DNA of 64,000 bases. Origin: Zunongwangia sp. ESRF-bin46 (lineage in GTDB: Bacteria > Bacteroidota > Bacteroidia > Flavobacteriales > Flavobacteriaceae). Position numbers and translations under genes: made by a program. Below are positions 29,517 through 38,113 of this stretch, piece by piece; position 1 is the stretch's first letter, and the number at the start of each line of letters is the position of its first letter. The notes beneath the pieces are model-generated. The model was not told the DNA's origin. It saw nothing but the letters and a program-made list of their open reading frames with translations, and searched no databases. The stretch is taken from the NCBI GenBank assembly GCA_002631855.1, contig NTLF01000020.1, forward strand, positions 248,001-312,000, in the 5' to 3' direction.

Positions 29517-29579
29517 ACCAATTTATTTTATGATTGTTAAACTATCCGGAAGCCGTTACCTTTCTGAGGTAGTATTTTG

Positions 29580-29587
29580 TACTTTTG
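29580..29587 (+). promoter_or_regulatory. Putative -7 box of truA
   Basis: TACTTTTG matches TAnnTTTG. It overlaps an upstream in-frame TTG (29585), which argues that translation starts at the later TTG at 29612. Confidence 0.5.
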
Positions 29588-29611
29588 TATTTTTCAAAAA
29601 TAAATGATTCT

Positions 29612-30355
29612 TTGCGATATTTTATCGAAATAGCTTACAACGGTACAAATTATTATGGATGGCAAATACAACCGGACGCCATAACCGTTCAAGGGGTTTT
29701 GGAGGATAAGCTTTCCACTTTGTTCAAAACCGAAATAAAAGTTACTGGAGCTGGACGCACCGATGCAGGAGTGCACGCAAAACAATTGTTCGCTCATTTT
29801 GACTGTGATGAAATAACAAATATTTCAGAACTGTTGTTCAGGTTAAATTCATTTCTTCCTAAGGATATAGCTGTAGTAAATATAATAAAGGTTGAAAATG
29901 ATGCTCACGCCCGTTTTGATGCAATACAAAGGGAATATGAATATGTAATTTCTTTAAAAAAGGATCCTTTTTCCGAAGGATTAGCGTATCAAATACATAA
30001 TAAGCCCGATATAGGGCTAATGAATAAAGCCGCAAAGGTATTATTAGACTATAAGGATTTTCAATGCTTTTCAAGAAGCAAAACCGATGTAAAAACGTAT
30101 CATTGTAATATAAAAAAAGCCTTTTGGGAAGAGGTAAACGAAGGGTTGGTCTTTACTATTTCGGCAGATCGCTTTTTACGGAATATGGTTCGTGCTATTG
30201 TAGGAACTCTTTTAGACGTTGGGTATAATAAAACTACCTTAGAGGCATTTCACGAAATACTAAAAAGTAAAGATAGGAGTAAGGCGGGTGCTTCGGCTCC
30301 TGCACATGGGCTGTATTTAACTAAAGTACAATACCCAAAAACAATACTAAATTAA
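29612..30355 (+). CDS. truA: tRNA pseudouridine synthase A
   Basis: A 247-residue enzyme that makes pseudouridine at positions 38-40 of tRNA anticodon stems. The catalytic Asp lies in VTGAGRTDAGVHAKQ, and the RYFIEIAYNGTNYYGWQ N-terminus and the FLRNMVRAIVGTLLDVG motif are typical. No ATG is available. I use the TTG at 29612 (LRYFIEIAYNG), because the alternative TTG at 29585 lies within the putative promoter. It overlaps the ABC transporter start by one base (TAATG). Confidence 0.93.
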   Translation: MRYFIEIAYNGTNYYGWQIQPDAITVQGVLEDKLSTLFKTEIKVTGAGRTDAGVHAKQLFAHFDCDEITNISELLFRLNSFLPKDIAVVNIIKVENDAHARFDAIQREYEYVISLKKDPFSEGLAYQIHNKPDIGLMNKAAKVLLDYKDFQCFSRSKTDVKTYHCNIKKAFWEEVNEGLVFTISADRFLRNMVRAIVGTLLDVGYNKTTLEAFHEILKSKDRSKAGASAPAHGLYLTKVQYPKTILN

Positions 30356-32118
30356 TGGCAAACTCAGGAAAAGCATTCGATTTTAAGCTTTTTAAACGCT
30401 TATTGAAATTTACCAATGCATATCGCTTGGTATTTTACTTTGTAGCACTTGCGGCCATAATTATGGCTGGCTTAGCGATACTCCGGCCAGAGTTAATACA
30501 ATTGGCGATAGACAATTCCATTGTGCCTAAAGATAGTAGTGGTTTACAGTACTATATTATCATGATGGTTGTGGTTTTAGTGTTAGAAGTGCTGTTTCAG
30601 TTCGCTTTTATATTTTACGCCAACTGGTTAGGACAAAGTGTGGTTCGCGACATGCGTGTAAAACTTTTCAACTTGATGATGAGTTTCCGGATGAAATATT
30701 TTGATAAAAGTGCCGTAGGACGGTTAACTACCCGTGCGGTAAACGATATCGAAACCATTTCGAGTATTTTTAGCCAAGGGTTGTTTATGATTTTAAGCGA
30801 TTTGCTTAAGATGTTTGTCATTGCTGGGTTTATGTTGTATAAAAGTTGGCAGCTTGCTTTGATTGTTTTTGCAATTTTACCATTGATTTTATATGCTACA
30901 CGAGTATTTCAACGAGCTATGAAAGTAGCTTTTGAAGACGTTCGTAACCAAGTGGCCGATTTAAACTCCTTTGTACAAGAGCGGATTACGGGAATGAAAA
31001 TCGTACAAATATTTACAAGAGAAGACACAGAGTATAAGCGTTTTAAAGAAATAAACGAAAAACATAAAAAAGCATGGATTAGGACTGTTTGGTACAACTC
31101 TATCTTTTTCCCTATTGCTGAAATGGCATCTTCTATTGCTATTGGGCTCATTGTTTGGTATGGAGGTCTTAACGCCGCTGGTGGCGGAGTTATAACCTTG
31201 GGTATCATCACAGCTTTTATTCAGTTGTCGCAAATGTTGTTCCGCCCACTTCGGCAGATTGCAGATAAGTTCAATACACTACAAATGGGGATGGTTGCTG
31301 CCAACCGGGTGTTTGGTATTTTAGATACAAAATCACATATAGATGATTCGGGTACGGTTGACATGCCACGTGCTATTGGTCACATAGAATTTAAAAATGT
31401 ACACTTTGGTTACACAGAAGATGAAAAAGTTATAAGAGGAATATCCTTTACTGTACAGCCGGGCGAAACGGTCGCGATTGTAGGGGCCACGGGCGCTGGA
31501 AAATCGACCATCATCAACTTATTGAATCGGTTTTATGAGATTCAGGAAGGGGAGATTTTAATTGACAGTGTAAATGCAAAAGAATATACATTAGAATCCC
31601 TTCGGAAGCAAATAGCAGTAGTATTACAAGATGTATTCTTATTTGCCGATACCATTTTAAATAATATTACGCTAAACGACCCTTCAATTACAGAAGAAGA
31701 GGTGGTTGCAGCTGCAAAAGAAATTGGGGTGCATAAATTTATAAAAACACTTCCCAACAGCTATCATTATAATGTAAAAGAGCGTGGTTCGATGCTCTCT
31801 TCTGGGCAACGGCAACTCATTGCTTTTTTACGGGCATATGTAAGCAAACCAGGAGTTTTAATTCTGGACGAAGCTACTTCTTCTGTAGACACGTATTCTG
31901 AAGAACTAATTCAAAATGCGACCGAAAAAATAACAAAAGGAAGAACTTCTATCGTGATTGCTCACCGTTTGGCAACCATTAAAAAAGCCGATAAAATCTT
32001 GGTTATGGACGCAGGTAAAATTGTGGAGACAGGAACCCATAAAGAACTGCTTAAAAAAGAGGATGGATATTATCGTAATTTATACGAAGTCCAGTTTATG
32101 GCAGATGAAGCGGTGTAG
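30355..32118 (+). CDS. ABC exporter, fused permease and ATPase (MsbA-like)
   Basis: A 587-residue half-transporter that should homodimerise in the inner membrane. A six-helix exporter-type domain (about 20-320) precedes an ATPase domain with Walker A VGATGAGKST (about 375), an unusual signature LSSGQRQ instead of LSGGQRQ (about 482), Walker B VLILDEAT (about 500) and the H-loop IVIAHRLAT. The substrate is unknown; lipids or drugs are typical for this MsbA/LmrA-like group. It is translationally coupled to truA. Its 3' end overlaps the convergent DUF3667 gene by 49 bases. Confidence 0.92.
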   Translation: MANSGKAFDFKLFKRLLKFTNAYRLVFYFVALAAIIMAGLAILRPELIQLAIDNSIVPKDSSGLQYYIIMMVVVLVLEVLFQFAFIFYANWLGQSVVRDMRVKLFNLMMSFRMKYFDKSAVGRLTTRAVNDIETISSIFSQGLFMILSDLLKMFVIAGFMLYKSWQLALIVFAILPLILYATRVFQRAMKVAFEDVRNQVADLNSFVQERITGMKIVQIFTREDTEYKRFKEINEKHKKAWIRTVWYNSIFFPIAEMASSIAIGLIVWYGGLNAAGGGVITLGIITAFIQLSQMLFRPLRQIADKFNTLQMGMVAANRVFGILDTKSHIDDSGTVDMPRAIGHIEFKNVHFGYTEDEKVIRGISFTVQPGETVAIVGATGAGKSTIINLLNRFYEIQEGEILIDSVNAKEYTLESLRKQIAVVLQDVFLFADTILNNITLNDPSITEEEVVAAAKEIGVHKFIKTLPNSYHYNVKERGSMLSSGQRQLIAFLRAYVSKPGVLILDEATSSVDTYSEELIQNATEKITKGRTSIVIAHRLATIKKADKILVMDAGKIVETGTHKELLKKEDGYYRNLYEVQFMADEAV

Positions 32119-32923
32119 CTTATTTCTTTCTTTGCATTTTCAACTTCTATAAAACTGTCAAGGTTTCCTGTAACAAGCATAACCATAAACATTATCATAA
32201 TTAAAATAATATACAGTGGAATCAGAAGCCCGAAGAAATATAAGGTTTTTACTACTAGTTGTATTCTGGAAACCTTAAAAAGGCGCTTTAAAACATAAGC
32301 GAAATAACCAATTTGAATTACCAGGGAAGCCATAGAGAAAATCCCGAAAAGAGTCTGATTCCAAAACGTCAGGAATAGCAAACCAATAGTTATAATGGAA
32401 GCTTGCGAATAGCAATAGAGGTTTATTATTAAGTGTTCTGCATAATTGTATTTCTTTTTGTTAAAAAAAAAATAATCCATGACAACAAAGCTAGCATAGG
32501 TACAAATGCAAAGAACATCAAAGTTTGGTATTCAAAAACACTACGAAAAATGCTACGGCCCAGTTCCATTTGGGCTACGTTGTTGTTTTGAAACATTAAC
32601 ATGCCATCCAATGTTTCGGGAAAAAACTTTAAGAAAATGAAATAAAATATACTGGAAAAAGTCACCGCAATGGTGAAATAACCGAAAGCGTGAATGTATT
32701 TTTTACGAACCCCATCAATATAACCACCAATAACTTGTTCGGGTTTCTTTAAAAGATCTATAAATGTTCGTACGGGTTTATTAGAGTCGATGCTAAAAAA
32801 AGCGTGGTAAATTTCAGATAAAAGGTAGCGAAGGGTCAATCGGTTTGTAAGTACCTTGGCACCACATTCTGGACAATACTTAGTGCCTAAGGCAAGTGTT
32901 TCTTCACAATTTTTACAGTTCAT
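32070..32923 (-). pseudogene. DUF3667 family membrane protein gene split by a frameshift
   Basis: Two overlapping frames together make one DUF3667 protein. The 5' part (32923 to 32429) encodes the zinc-ribbon N-terminus (CKNCEE, then CPECGAK), the family segment TFIDLLKKPEQVIGGYIDGV and two membrane segments. The 3' part (32480 to 32070) continues with FNKKKYNYAEHLIINLY, the usual next family segment, and further membrane helices. The frames meet at a run of ten T (minus strand, 32463-32472), and one extra T would fuse them into about 280 residues. It may be a pseudogene, phase-variable, rescued by slippage, or a sequencing error. It lies 5 bases after cdaA. Confidence 0.8.
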
Positions 32924-32928
32924 TTTTA

Positions 32929-33702
32929 CTAGCTTAAATCATTTTCCAATTGTTTGGCAAGGTCGTCTATTTCGTTGAATAGCACAAATTCACCATCTTT
33001 TAGATAGGAAATCTGCCCGTTTTCTTCTGAAACCACAATACAAACAGCATCTGTTTTTTCTGAAATGCCTACAGCAGCACGATGTCGTAATCCAAAACGT
33101 AGCGGAATATTTCGGTCGTTCGATACCGGTAAAATAACCCTTGTGGCAGTAATTGTGTTATTTTCAATAATCATGGCTCCATCGTGCAACGGGCTGTTTT
33201 TATAAAAAATACTTTCTATAATGGGTTTGTTAATTTCAATATTCATCTCGTCCCCTGTATTTTTTACAAAATCGAGGCTATTATTGCGTTGTATCACAAT
33301 AAGCGCCCCCATATTCTTGCGGCTCATGGATTGGCAAGCATTCATAATAGCCTGGATATTGGTAGTGATTCCAGCTTCTTTTGAAAGCAACCGGAATTGC
33401 CTGAAAAAACGTTTACGGGCGTTGAGATTGGTAGAACCCAACATCAATAAAAACTTCCTGATTTCCTGTTGAAAAACAACAATAAGCGCAAACATCCCAA
33501 CTCCTAGAAAACCACCTAATATTTTGCTTAAAAGCTCCATTTGTAGAAGTTTGGTAACTTCAGAAATAGCAATGATGATTACAATCCCAATAAAAATATT
33601 GATAGCGACCGTTCCTTTTATCAACCTGTACAGGTAGTACAGCAAAAAGGCTACCAGTAAAATATCAATAATATCTATTATGCGCAGGTCTAAAAATTCC
33701 AA
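32929..33702 (-). CDS. cdaA: Diadenylate cyclase CdaA
   Basis: A 257-residue membrane-anchored enzyme that makes cyclic di-AMP from two ATP. Three N-terminal membrane segments (about residues 10-75) precede the DAC domain, which carries the catalytic DGA motif in NSPLHDGAMIIE and the RHR motif in FGLRHRAAVGISE. Domain order matches the CdaA (TIGR00159) class. It lies 43 bases downstream of folP, a neighbour pair common in Bacteroidota, and just upstream of the broken DUF3667 gene. Confidence 0.95.
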   Translation of the reverse strand: MEFLDLRIIDIIDILLVAFLLYYLYRLIKGTVAINIFIGIVIIIAISEVTKLLQMELLSKILGGFLGVGMFALIVVFQQEIRKFLLMLGSTNLNARKRFFRQFRLLSKEAGITTNIQAIMNACQSMSRKNMGALIVIQRNNSLDFVKNTGDEMNIEINKPIIESIFYKNSPLHDGAMIIENNTITATRVILPVSNDRNIPLRFGLRHRAAVGISEKTDAVCIVVSEENGQISYLKDGEFVLFNEIDDLAKQLENDLS

Positions 33703-33745
33703 AGGGTGTTCGCTTTTTTATGTCTATTGGTTAAAAGTATAAAAT

Positions 33746-34579
33746 TTATAAGTAGGGATTAAGCATTTCGGTTAACTTAATACATTCTACAGCTTCTTTT
33801 ACGTCGTGTACCCGTAAAATCGATGTTCCTTTTTGTAAAGCAAGGGTGTTTAAAACAGTAGTTCCATTCAAGGCTTCTTTTGCTGAAACGTCTAAGGTTT
33901 TATAAATCATGGACTTTCGTGAAACCCCTGTTAAAATAGGAAGGTCTAATTGTTTTAGCAAAGCTGATTTCTGTAATAATTCAAAGCTTTGTTCTTTTGT
34001 TTTTGCAAATCCGAAGCCTGGATCTATAATTATATCGTTAATGCCTGTTTGCCTCGCCTGGGCTACCCTTTCAGAAAAGAAATAGATTACTTCTTTAATA
34101 ACATCATCATAATTCGCTTGCTGTACCATTGTTTGGGGTGTACCTCGCATATGCATTAAAATATAAGGTGCCTTTAGCTTGGCAACAGTAGAAAACATCG
34201 CAGGGTCTAGAGAACCGCCACTAATATCATTTACCATACAGGCACCAGCTTTTACAGCTTCATTGGCAACGTTGCTTCTAAAGGTATCTACGGAAATTAA
34301 AGCTTCTGGAAATTGTTTTAAAATAGATTCTATGGCAGGTACAACGCGGCTTATTTCTTCCTTTGTTGAAATATCTGTGGCATTTGGCCTAGAACTGTAC
34401 CCGCCCACATCTAAAAAAGTAGCACCTTCACTAAGCATTTTTTCTGCTTGGTGTAAGATACTGTTTTGTTTTGTGGTTTTGCCACCGTCGTAAAACGAGT
34501 CTGGCGTTACGTTTATAATGCCCATTACCTTGGGTTTGGACAAGTCTATAAGCGAACCGTTACAATTGATTGTTTTCAA
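33746..34579 (-). CDS. folP: Dihydropteroate synthase
   Basis: A 277-residue TIM-barrel enzyme that joins p-aminobenzoate to dihydropterin pyrophosphate in folate synthesis, the target of sulfonamides. Motifs are MGIINVTPDSFYDGGK (pyrophosphate loop), FLDVGGYSSRPNA, MVNDISGGSLDP, DPGFGFAKT and GVSRKS. The protein is full length with no sign of insertion near the drug-binding loops. First gene of folP-cdaA-DUF3667, divergent from the DUF1599 gene. Confidence 0.97.
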   Translation of the reverse strand: MKTINCNGSLIDLSKPKVMGIINVTPDSFYDGGKTTKQNSILHQAEKMLSEGATFLDVGGYSSRPNATDISTKEEISRVVPAIESILKQFPEALISVDTFRSNVANEAVKAGACMVNDISGGSLDPAMFSTVAKLKAPYILMHMRGTPQTMVQQANYDDVIKEVIYFFSERVAQARQTGINDIIIDPGFGFAKTKEQSFELLQKSALLKQLDLPILTGVSRKSMIYKTLDVSAKEALNGTTVLNTLALQKGTSILRVHDVKEAVECIKLTEMLNPYL

Positions 34580-34631
34580 TTTTCTATTTTGAATTATTTA
34601 AGCGAAATTTACGGAAAATCTTAAAAACCCA

Positions 34632-35180
34632 ATGGCTGAAACCCTAAAACAATACGATGCGGTAATTGCTACTTGTAAAGAGTTGTTTATCAATAAAATG
34701 AAAGATTACGGGAGTGCTTGGCGCATTTTGCGGTTAACTTCCTTGACCGATCAAATTTTTATAAAAGCCCAACGCATACGTGGCTTGCAGCAAAATGCGG
34801 AACAAAAAGTAGATGAAGATGAAGCCAGTGAGTTTATTGGTATCATCAATTACTCCATTATGGCATTGATACAACTGCAAAAAGGCGTAGTAGAACAGCC
34901 AGACCTTTCGCAGGAAGAAGCTATAAAACTATATGACGAGCAAGTGGCCATTACCCGCCAACTTATGATAAACAAAAACCACGATTACGGCGAGGCATGG
35001 CGCGATATGCGGGTATCTTCATTGACCGATTTAATCCTTCAGAAGTTATTACGGGTAAAACAAATTGAAAATAATAAAGGGAAAACATTGGTTTCTGAAG
35101 GGATTGATGCTAATTATCAAGATATGATCAATTATTCTGTGTTTGCCATGATTCATCTAGAAGCACAAACTAACAACTAA
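34632..35180 (+). CDS. DUF1599 (Nmad1-like) domain protein with internal duplication
   Basis: A 182-residue cytosolic protein made of two similar halves: KDYGSAWRILRLTSLTDQIF (about residue 26) recurs as HDYGEAWRDMRVSSLTDLIL (about 118), each followed by an INYS(I/V) segment. This is the DUF1599 arrangement, a family also called nucleotide modification associated domain 1. The biochemical role is not established. It begins the plus-strand gene run leading to clpS and lies 10 bases before the DoxX-DUF6624 gene. Confidence 0.85.
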   Translation: MAETLKQYDAVIATCKELFINKMKDYGSAWRILRLTSLTDQIFIKAQRIRGLQQNAEQKVDEDEASEFIGIINYSIMALIQLQKGVVEQPDLSQEEAIKLYDEQVAITRQLMINKNHDYGEAWRDMRVSSLTDLILQKLLRVKQIENNKGKTLVSEGIDANYQDMINYSVFAMIHLEAQTNN

Positions 35181-35190
35181 ACGATACAGC

Positions 35191-36903
35191 ATGAAAATAT
35201 TAGTAGGAATTTCAAGAGTATTGGTAGGGATACTTTTTATATTCAGTGGTCTTATAAAATTAAACGACCCTATTGGGTTTTCATTTAAGCTACAGGATTA
35301 TTTTGCGCCAGAAGTATTAAACTTGGAGTTTCTAATTCCCTATTCACTGCTCATCGCTATTTTCGTTGTTATTTTTGAAGTCCTACTAGGTGTCATGTTG
35401 TTAATAGGATATTTGCGTAAGTTCACCGTTTGGAGTCTCTTGTTAATGATTATCTTCTTTACGTTCCTAACATTTTACTCAGCCTACTACAACAAAGTGA
35501 CCGATTGCGGTTGCTTTGGCGACGCCATTCCATTAACGCCTTGGGAGTCGTTTACCAAAGACATTATATTACTGATTCTTATACTTATTTTATTCTTCGG
35601 AAGTAAATATATTAAACCATTCTTTACCCGAAACATCCGTAGTCTGGTAATATTTGTTTGTTTTATTGGTTGTCTGGGAGTTACTTATCACGTGCTAATG
35701 CATTTACCCATCCTTGACTTTAGAGCTTATAAAATAGGTGCAAATATAGAAGAGGGAATGACCATTCCTGAAGGAGCACCAAAACCTATTTATGATTATA
35801 ACTGGAAGTTTAAGGTAGACGGAAAAGAAAAAATAGTCACCACAAAGGGTGATTACCCAAAACAAGAAGGGGAGTTTTTAGGAGTCGAGACTACCGAGAT
35901 TCAAGCAGGTTATGAGCCGCCTATACACGATTTCACTATTGAACGGGATGGCAAGGATTATTTAGATGAATTTTTAGAAGAAGATAATTTGATTATAGTG
36001 GTAGCCTATAATTTAAATAAATCTGAAAAGGATGGATTCTTCCCAGTCCAAGATATTACCAACGAAGCCTTGAAAAAAGGGTATAGGGTAATTGGGATGT
36101 CAGCATCTTCTGCGGAACGCACTAAAACCTTGACTGAACGTTATAAGTTGAACTTTGATTTTTATTTCTGTGATGAAACCACGTTGAAAACCATTGTGCG
36201 AAGCAATCCAGGTGTGTTACACCTTCAAAATGGAACCATAAAACAGAAAGTTCATTGGAACGATGTGGAGGATTTACAATTACCAGAATTGGAAAATGCC
36301 AAACCTAATTTAGATTTCAATCTAAAACAGCGACTTGATAGCATTGCGGTATTAGATCAACGTTACCGGAAATTAATGCAAGCCAAAACACCGGAAGAAC
36401 GAGCGCAATTAGGGGAGGAAATGGGATTAACGCCAGAAGAATATAACGGAGACCTTTGGGCTATGCAAACAGTTATTGACAGTAGTAATATGCTATTTGT
36501 TGAAAAAGTGTTCAACAATATGGGGTATCCGGGGAAATCTGTAGTGGGCGAACCTACCAATACCGCCGCTTGGTATGTATTACAACACAACCCAGATAAA
36601 ATAGAAAAATACTTGCCTCTAATAAAAGAAGCAGGGGAGCAAGGTGAAATACCGTTCCGTTTGGTAGCGATGATGGAAGACCGTTATTTAATGAACCAAG
36701 AAAAACCTCAGGTATACGGAACACAGGGAAGAACCTATAACGATGAACGCGGCAGTTTTATCTGGCCCATCGAAAACCCAGAGACAGTAAACCAACGCCG
36801 TACAGAAGCCGGTTTTGATCAAACCATTGAAGAATATGCAAAGCTATTGTTTGGTGAAGATTTTGAGTACGAAGTAAAAACAATCGAAGACGTAAAACAA
36901 TAA
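35191..36903 (+). CDS. BT_3928-type DoxX/MauE membrane protein fused to DUF6624
   Basis: A 570-residue inner-membrane protein. Residues 1-140 form a four-helix DoxX/MauE-like domain with the conserved TDCGCFGDAIPLTPWE loop. About residues 150-375 form a soluble region with a thioredoxin-like core lacking a CXXC site (LIIVVAYNLNKSEKDGFFPV, then HWNDVEDLQL). Residues about 385-555 match DUF6624 (LDQRYRKLM, WYVLQHNPDKIEKYLPLIKE, MMEDRYLMNQEKPQVYGTQ). BT_3928 proteins normally end before the third part, so this looks like a fusion. The Cys pair suggests redox or thiol chemistry at the membrane, by analogy with MauE. Part of a DUF1599-to-clpS gene run. Confidence 0.82.
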   Translation: MKILVGISRVLVGILFIFSGLIKLNDPIGFSFKLQDYFAPEVLNLEFLIPYSLLIAIFVVIFEVLLGVMLLIGYLRKFTVWSLLLMIIFFTFLTFYSAYYNKVTDCGCFGDAIPLTPWESFTKDIILLILILILFFGSKYIKPFFTRNIRSLVIFVCFIGCLGVTYHVLMHLPILDFRAYKIGANIEEGMTIPEGAPKPIYDYNWKFKVDGKEKIVTTKGDYPKQEGEFLGVETTEIQAGYEPPIHDFTIERDGKDYLDEFLEEDNLIIVVAYNLNKSEKDGFFPVQDITNEALKKGYRVIGMSASSAERTKTLTERYKLNFDFYFCDETTLKTIVRSNPGVLHLQNGTIKQKVHWNDVEDLQLPELENAKPNLDFNLKQRLDSIAVLDQRYRKLMQAKTPEERAQLGEEMGLTPEEYNGDLWAMQTVIDSSNMLFVEKVFNNMGYPGKSVVGEPTNTAAWYVLQHNPDKIEKYLPLIKEAGEQGEIPFRLVAMMEDRYLMNQEKPQVYGTQGRTYNDERGSFIWPIENPETVNQRRTEAGFDQTIEEYAKLLFGEDFEYEVKTIEDVKQ

Positions 36904-36907
36904 GCTG

Positions 36908-37984
36908 GTGACAGGATATGTATTACAAAAATTAGGATATGCTTTACTAACGCTTTTTGGTGTAGTAACGGTTATCTTTTTCTTGTTTACTATTTTGCCC
37001 GGCGATCCCGCGAGGATGATGTTAGGTCAAAACGAGAGTGCCGAACAGATTGCCGTAGTGAAAAAAAAGTATGGTTTTGATAAACCGGTGGGGCTTCAGT
37101 ATCTGTACTATTTAAACGATTTATCTCCAGTATCCTTTCATAGCACTAACAAAGAGGACTACACATTTCTTTCTAAAGGAAAATATAACTCAGCTCAGCT
37201 ATTCACCATAGGAAATACAACGGTTGTACTAAAAACTCCGTATCTTCGGGAATCATTTCAAAAAAATGGGAAGAAAGTAAGCAAGGTAATTTCAGAGACA
37301 TTGCCTAATACGGTAGTTTTAGCTGTGTCAGCTATTATTATTGCGATGTTCTTAGGAGTGTTCTTAGGGATTGTTTCGGTGTTGTTTAAAGATGGTTGGA
37401 TCGATAAATTGATACAGTTGGTAAGCACATTGGGTATGAGTGTACCGTCATTCTTTAGTGCCATTCTGTTTGCTTGGTTGTTTGGCTTTGTATTGCATGA
37501 ATATACCAACCTGAATATGACAGGAAGTCTATATGCAGTAGATGACTTTGGTGAAGGCAAACACATACAATGGAAGAATTTGATATTACCAGCCATAGTA
37601 TTGGGTATTCGTCCGTTGGCGGTGGTCTCGCAATTAATGCGGAACTCGCTACTGGAAGTACTTAACCAAGATTATATTCGTACTGCCAAGGCAAAAGGGT
37701 TATCCTTTGCAACAATTATTAGAAAGCACGCTTTAAAGAACTCTTTAAACCCAGTGGTGACTGCTATTTCAGGATGGTTTGCATCTATGTTGGCAGGAGC
37801 GGTGTTTGTAGAGTACATTTTTGGCTGGAACGGATTGGGAAAAGAAATTGTGGATGCTTTAAACACATTAGACCTTCCAGTAATTATGGGGGCGGTACTG
37901 GTTATTGCGATTGTGTTTATAGTTATCAATATTTTAGTGGATATCATCTATGGGTGGCTGGATCCGAAGATAAGTATGCAGTAA
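36908..37984 (+). CDS. Opp/Dpp-type ABC transporter permease
   Basis: A 358-residue inner-membrane permease of the DppB/OppB group, with GTG as the start codon. The N-terminal signature (GVVTVIFFLFTILPGDPARM) and the C-terminal binding-protein-dependent permease domain with the EAA-like loop (LNQDYIRTAKAKGLSFATII) are intact. No OppA, OppC or ATPase gene lies nearby, so its partners must be elsewhere or it works with an unlinked importer. It follows the DoxX-DUF6624 stop by 4 bases. Confidence 0.93.
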   Translation: MTGYVLQKLGYALLTLFGVVTVIFFLFTILPGDPARMMLGQNESAEQIAVVKKKYGFDKPVGLQYLYYLNDLSPVSFHSTNKEDYTFLSKGKYNSAQLFTIGNTTVVLKTPYLRESFQKNGKKVSKVISETLPNTVVLAVSAIIIAMFLGVFLGIVSVLFKDGWIDKLIQLVSTLGMSVPSFFSAILFAWLFGFVLHEYTNLNMTGSLYAVDDFGEGKHIQWKNLILPAIVLGIRPLAVVSQLMRNSLLEVLNQDYIRTAKAKGLSFATIIRKHALKNSLNPVVTAISGWFASMLAGAVFVEYIFGWNGLGKEIVDALNTLDLPVIMGAVLVIAIVFIVINILVDIIYGWLDPKISMQ

Positions 37985-38042
37985 GCAGTGGCAGTTTGCA
38001 GTAAACAACCTTTTGAAAAGTGCCTTAAGAATAGTATTTTTT

Positions 38043-38098
38043 AACTAACAACTAACAACTAACAACTAACAACTAACAACTAACAACTAACAACTAAC
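38043..38098 (+). repeat. Eight tandem copies of a 7-base repeat before tpiA
   Basis: The unit AACTAAC is repeated eight times without interruption in the 129-base gap between the permease gene and tpiA, ending 15 bases before the tpiA ATG. It would lie in the 5' leader of tpiA or in the intercistronic mRNA. Confidence 0.95.
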
Positions 38099-38113
38099 GA
38101 AAAAACCAACTTC

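Noticed and set aside
38043-38098. The AACTAAC array as a CRISPR or iteron origin
   Set aside because: There are no spacers, the unit is only 7 bases, and no replication gene is near.
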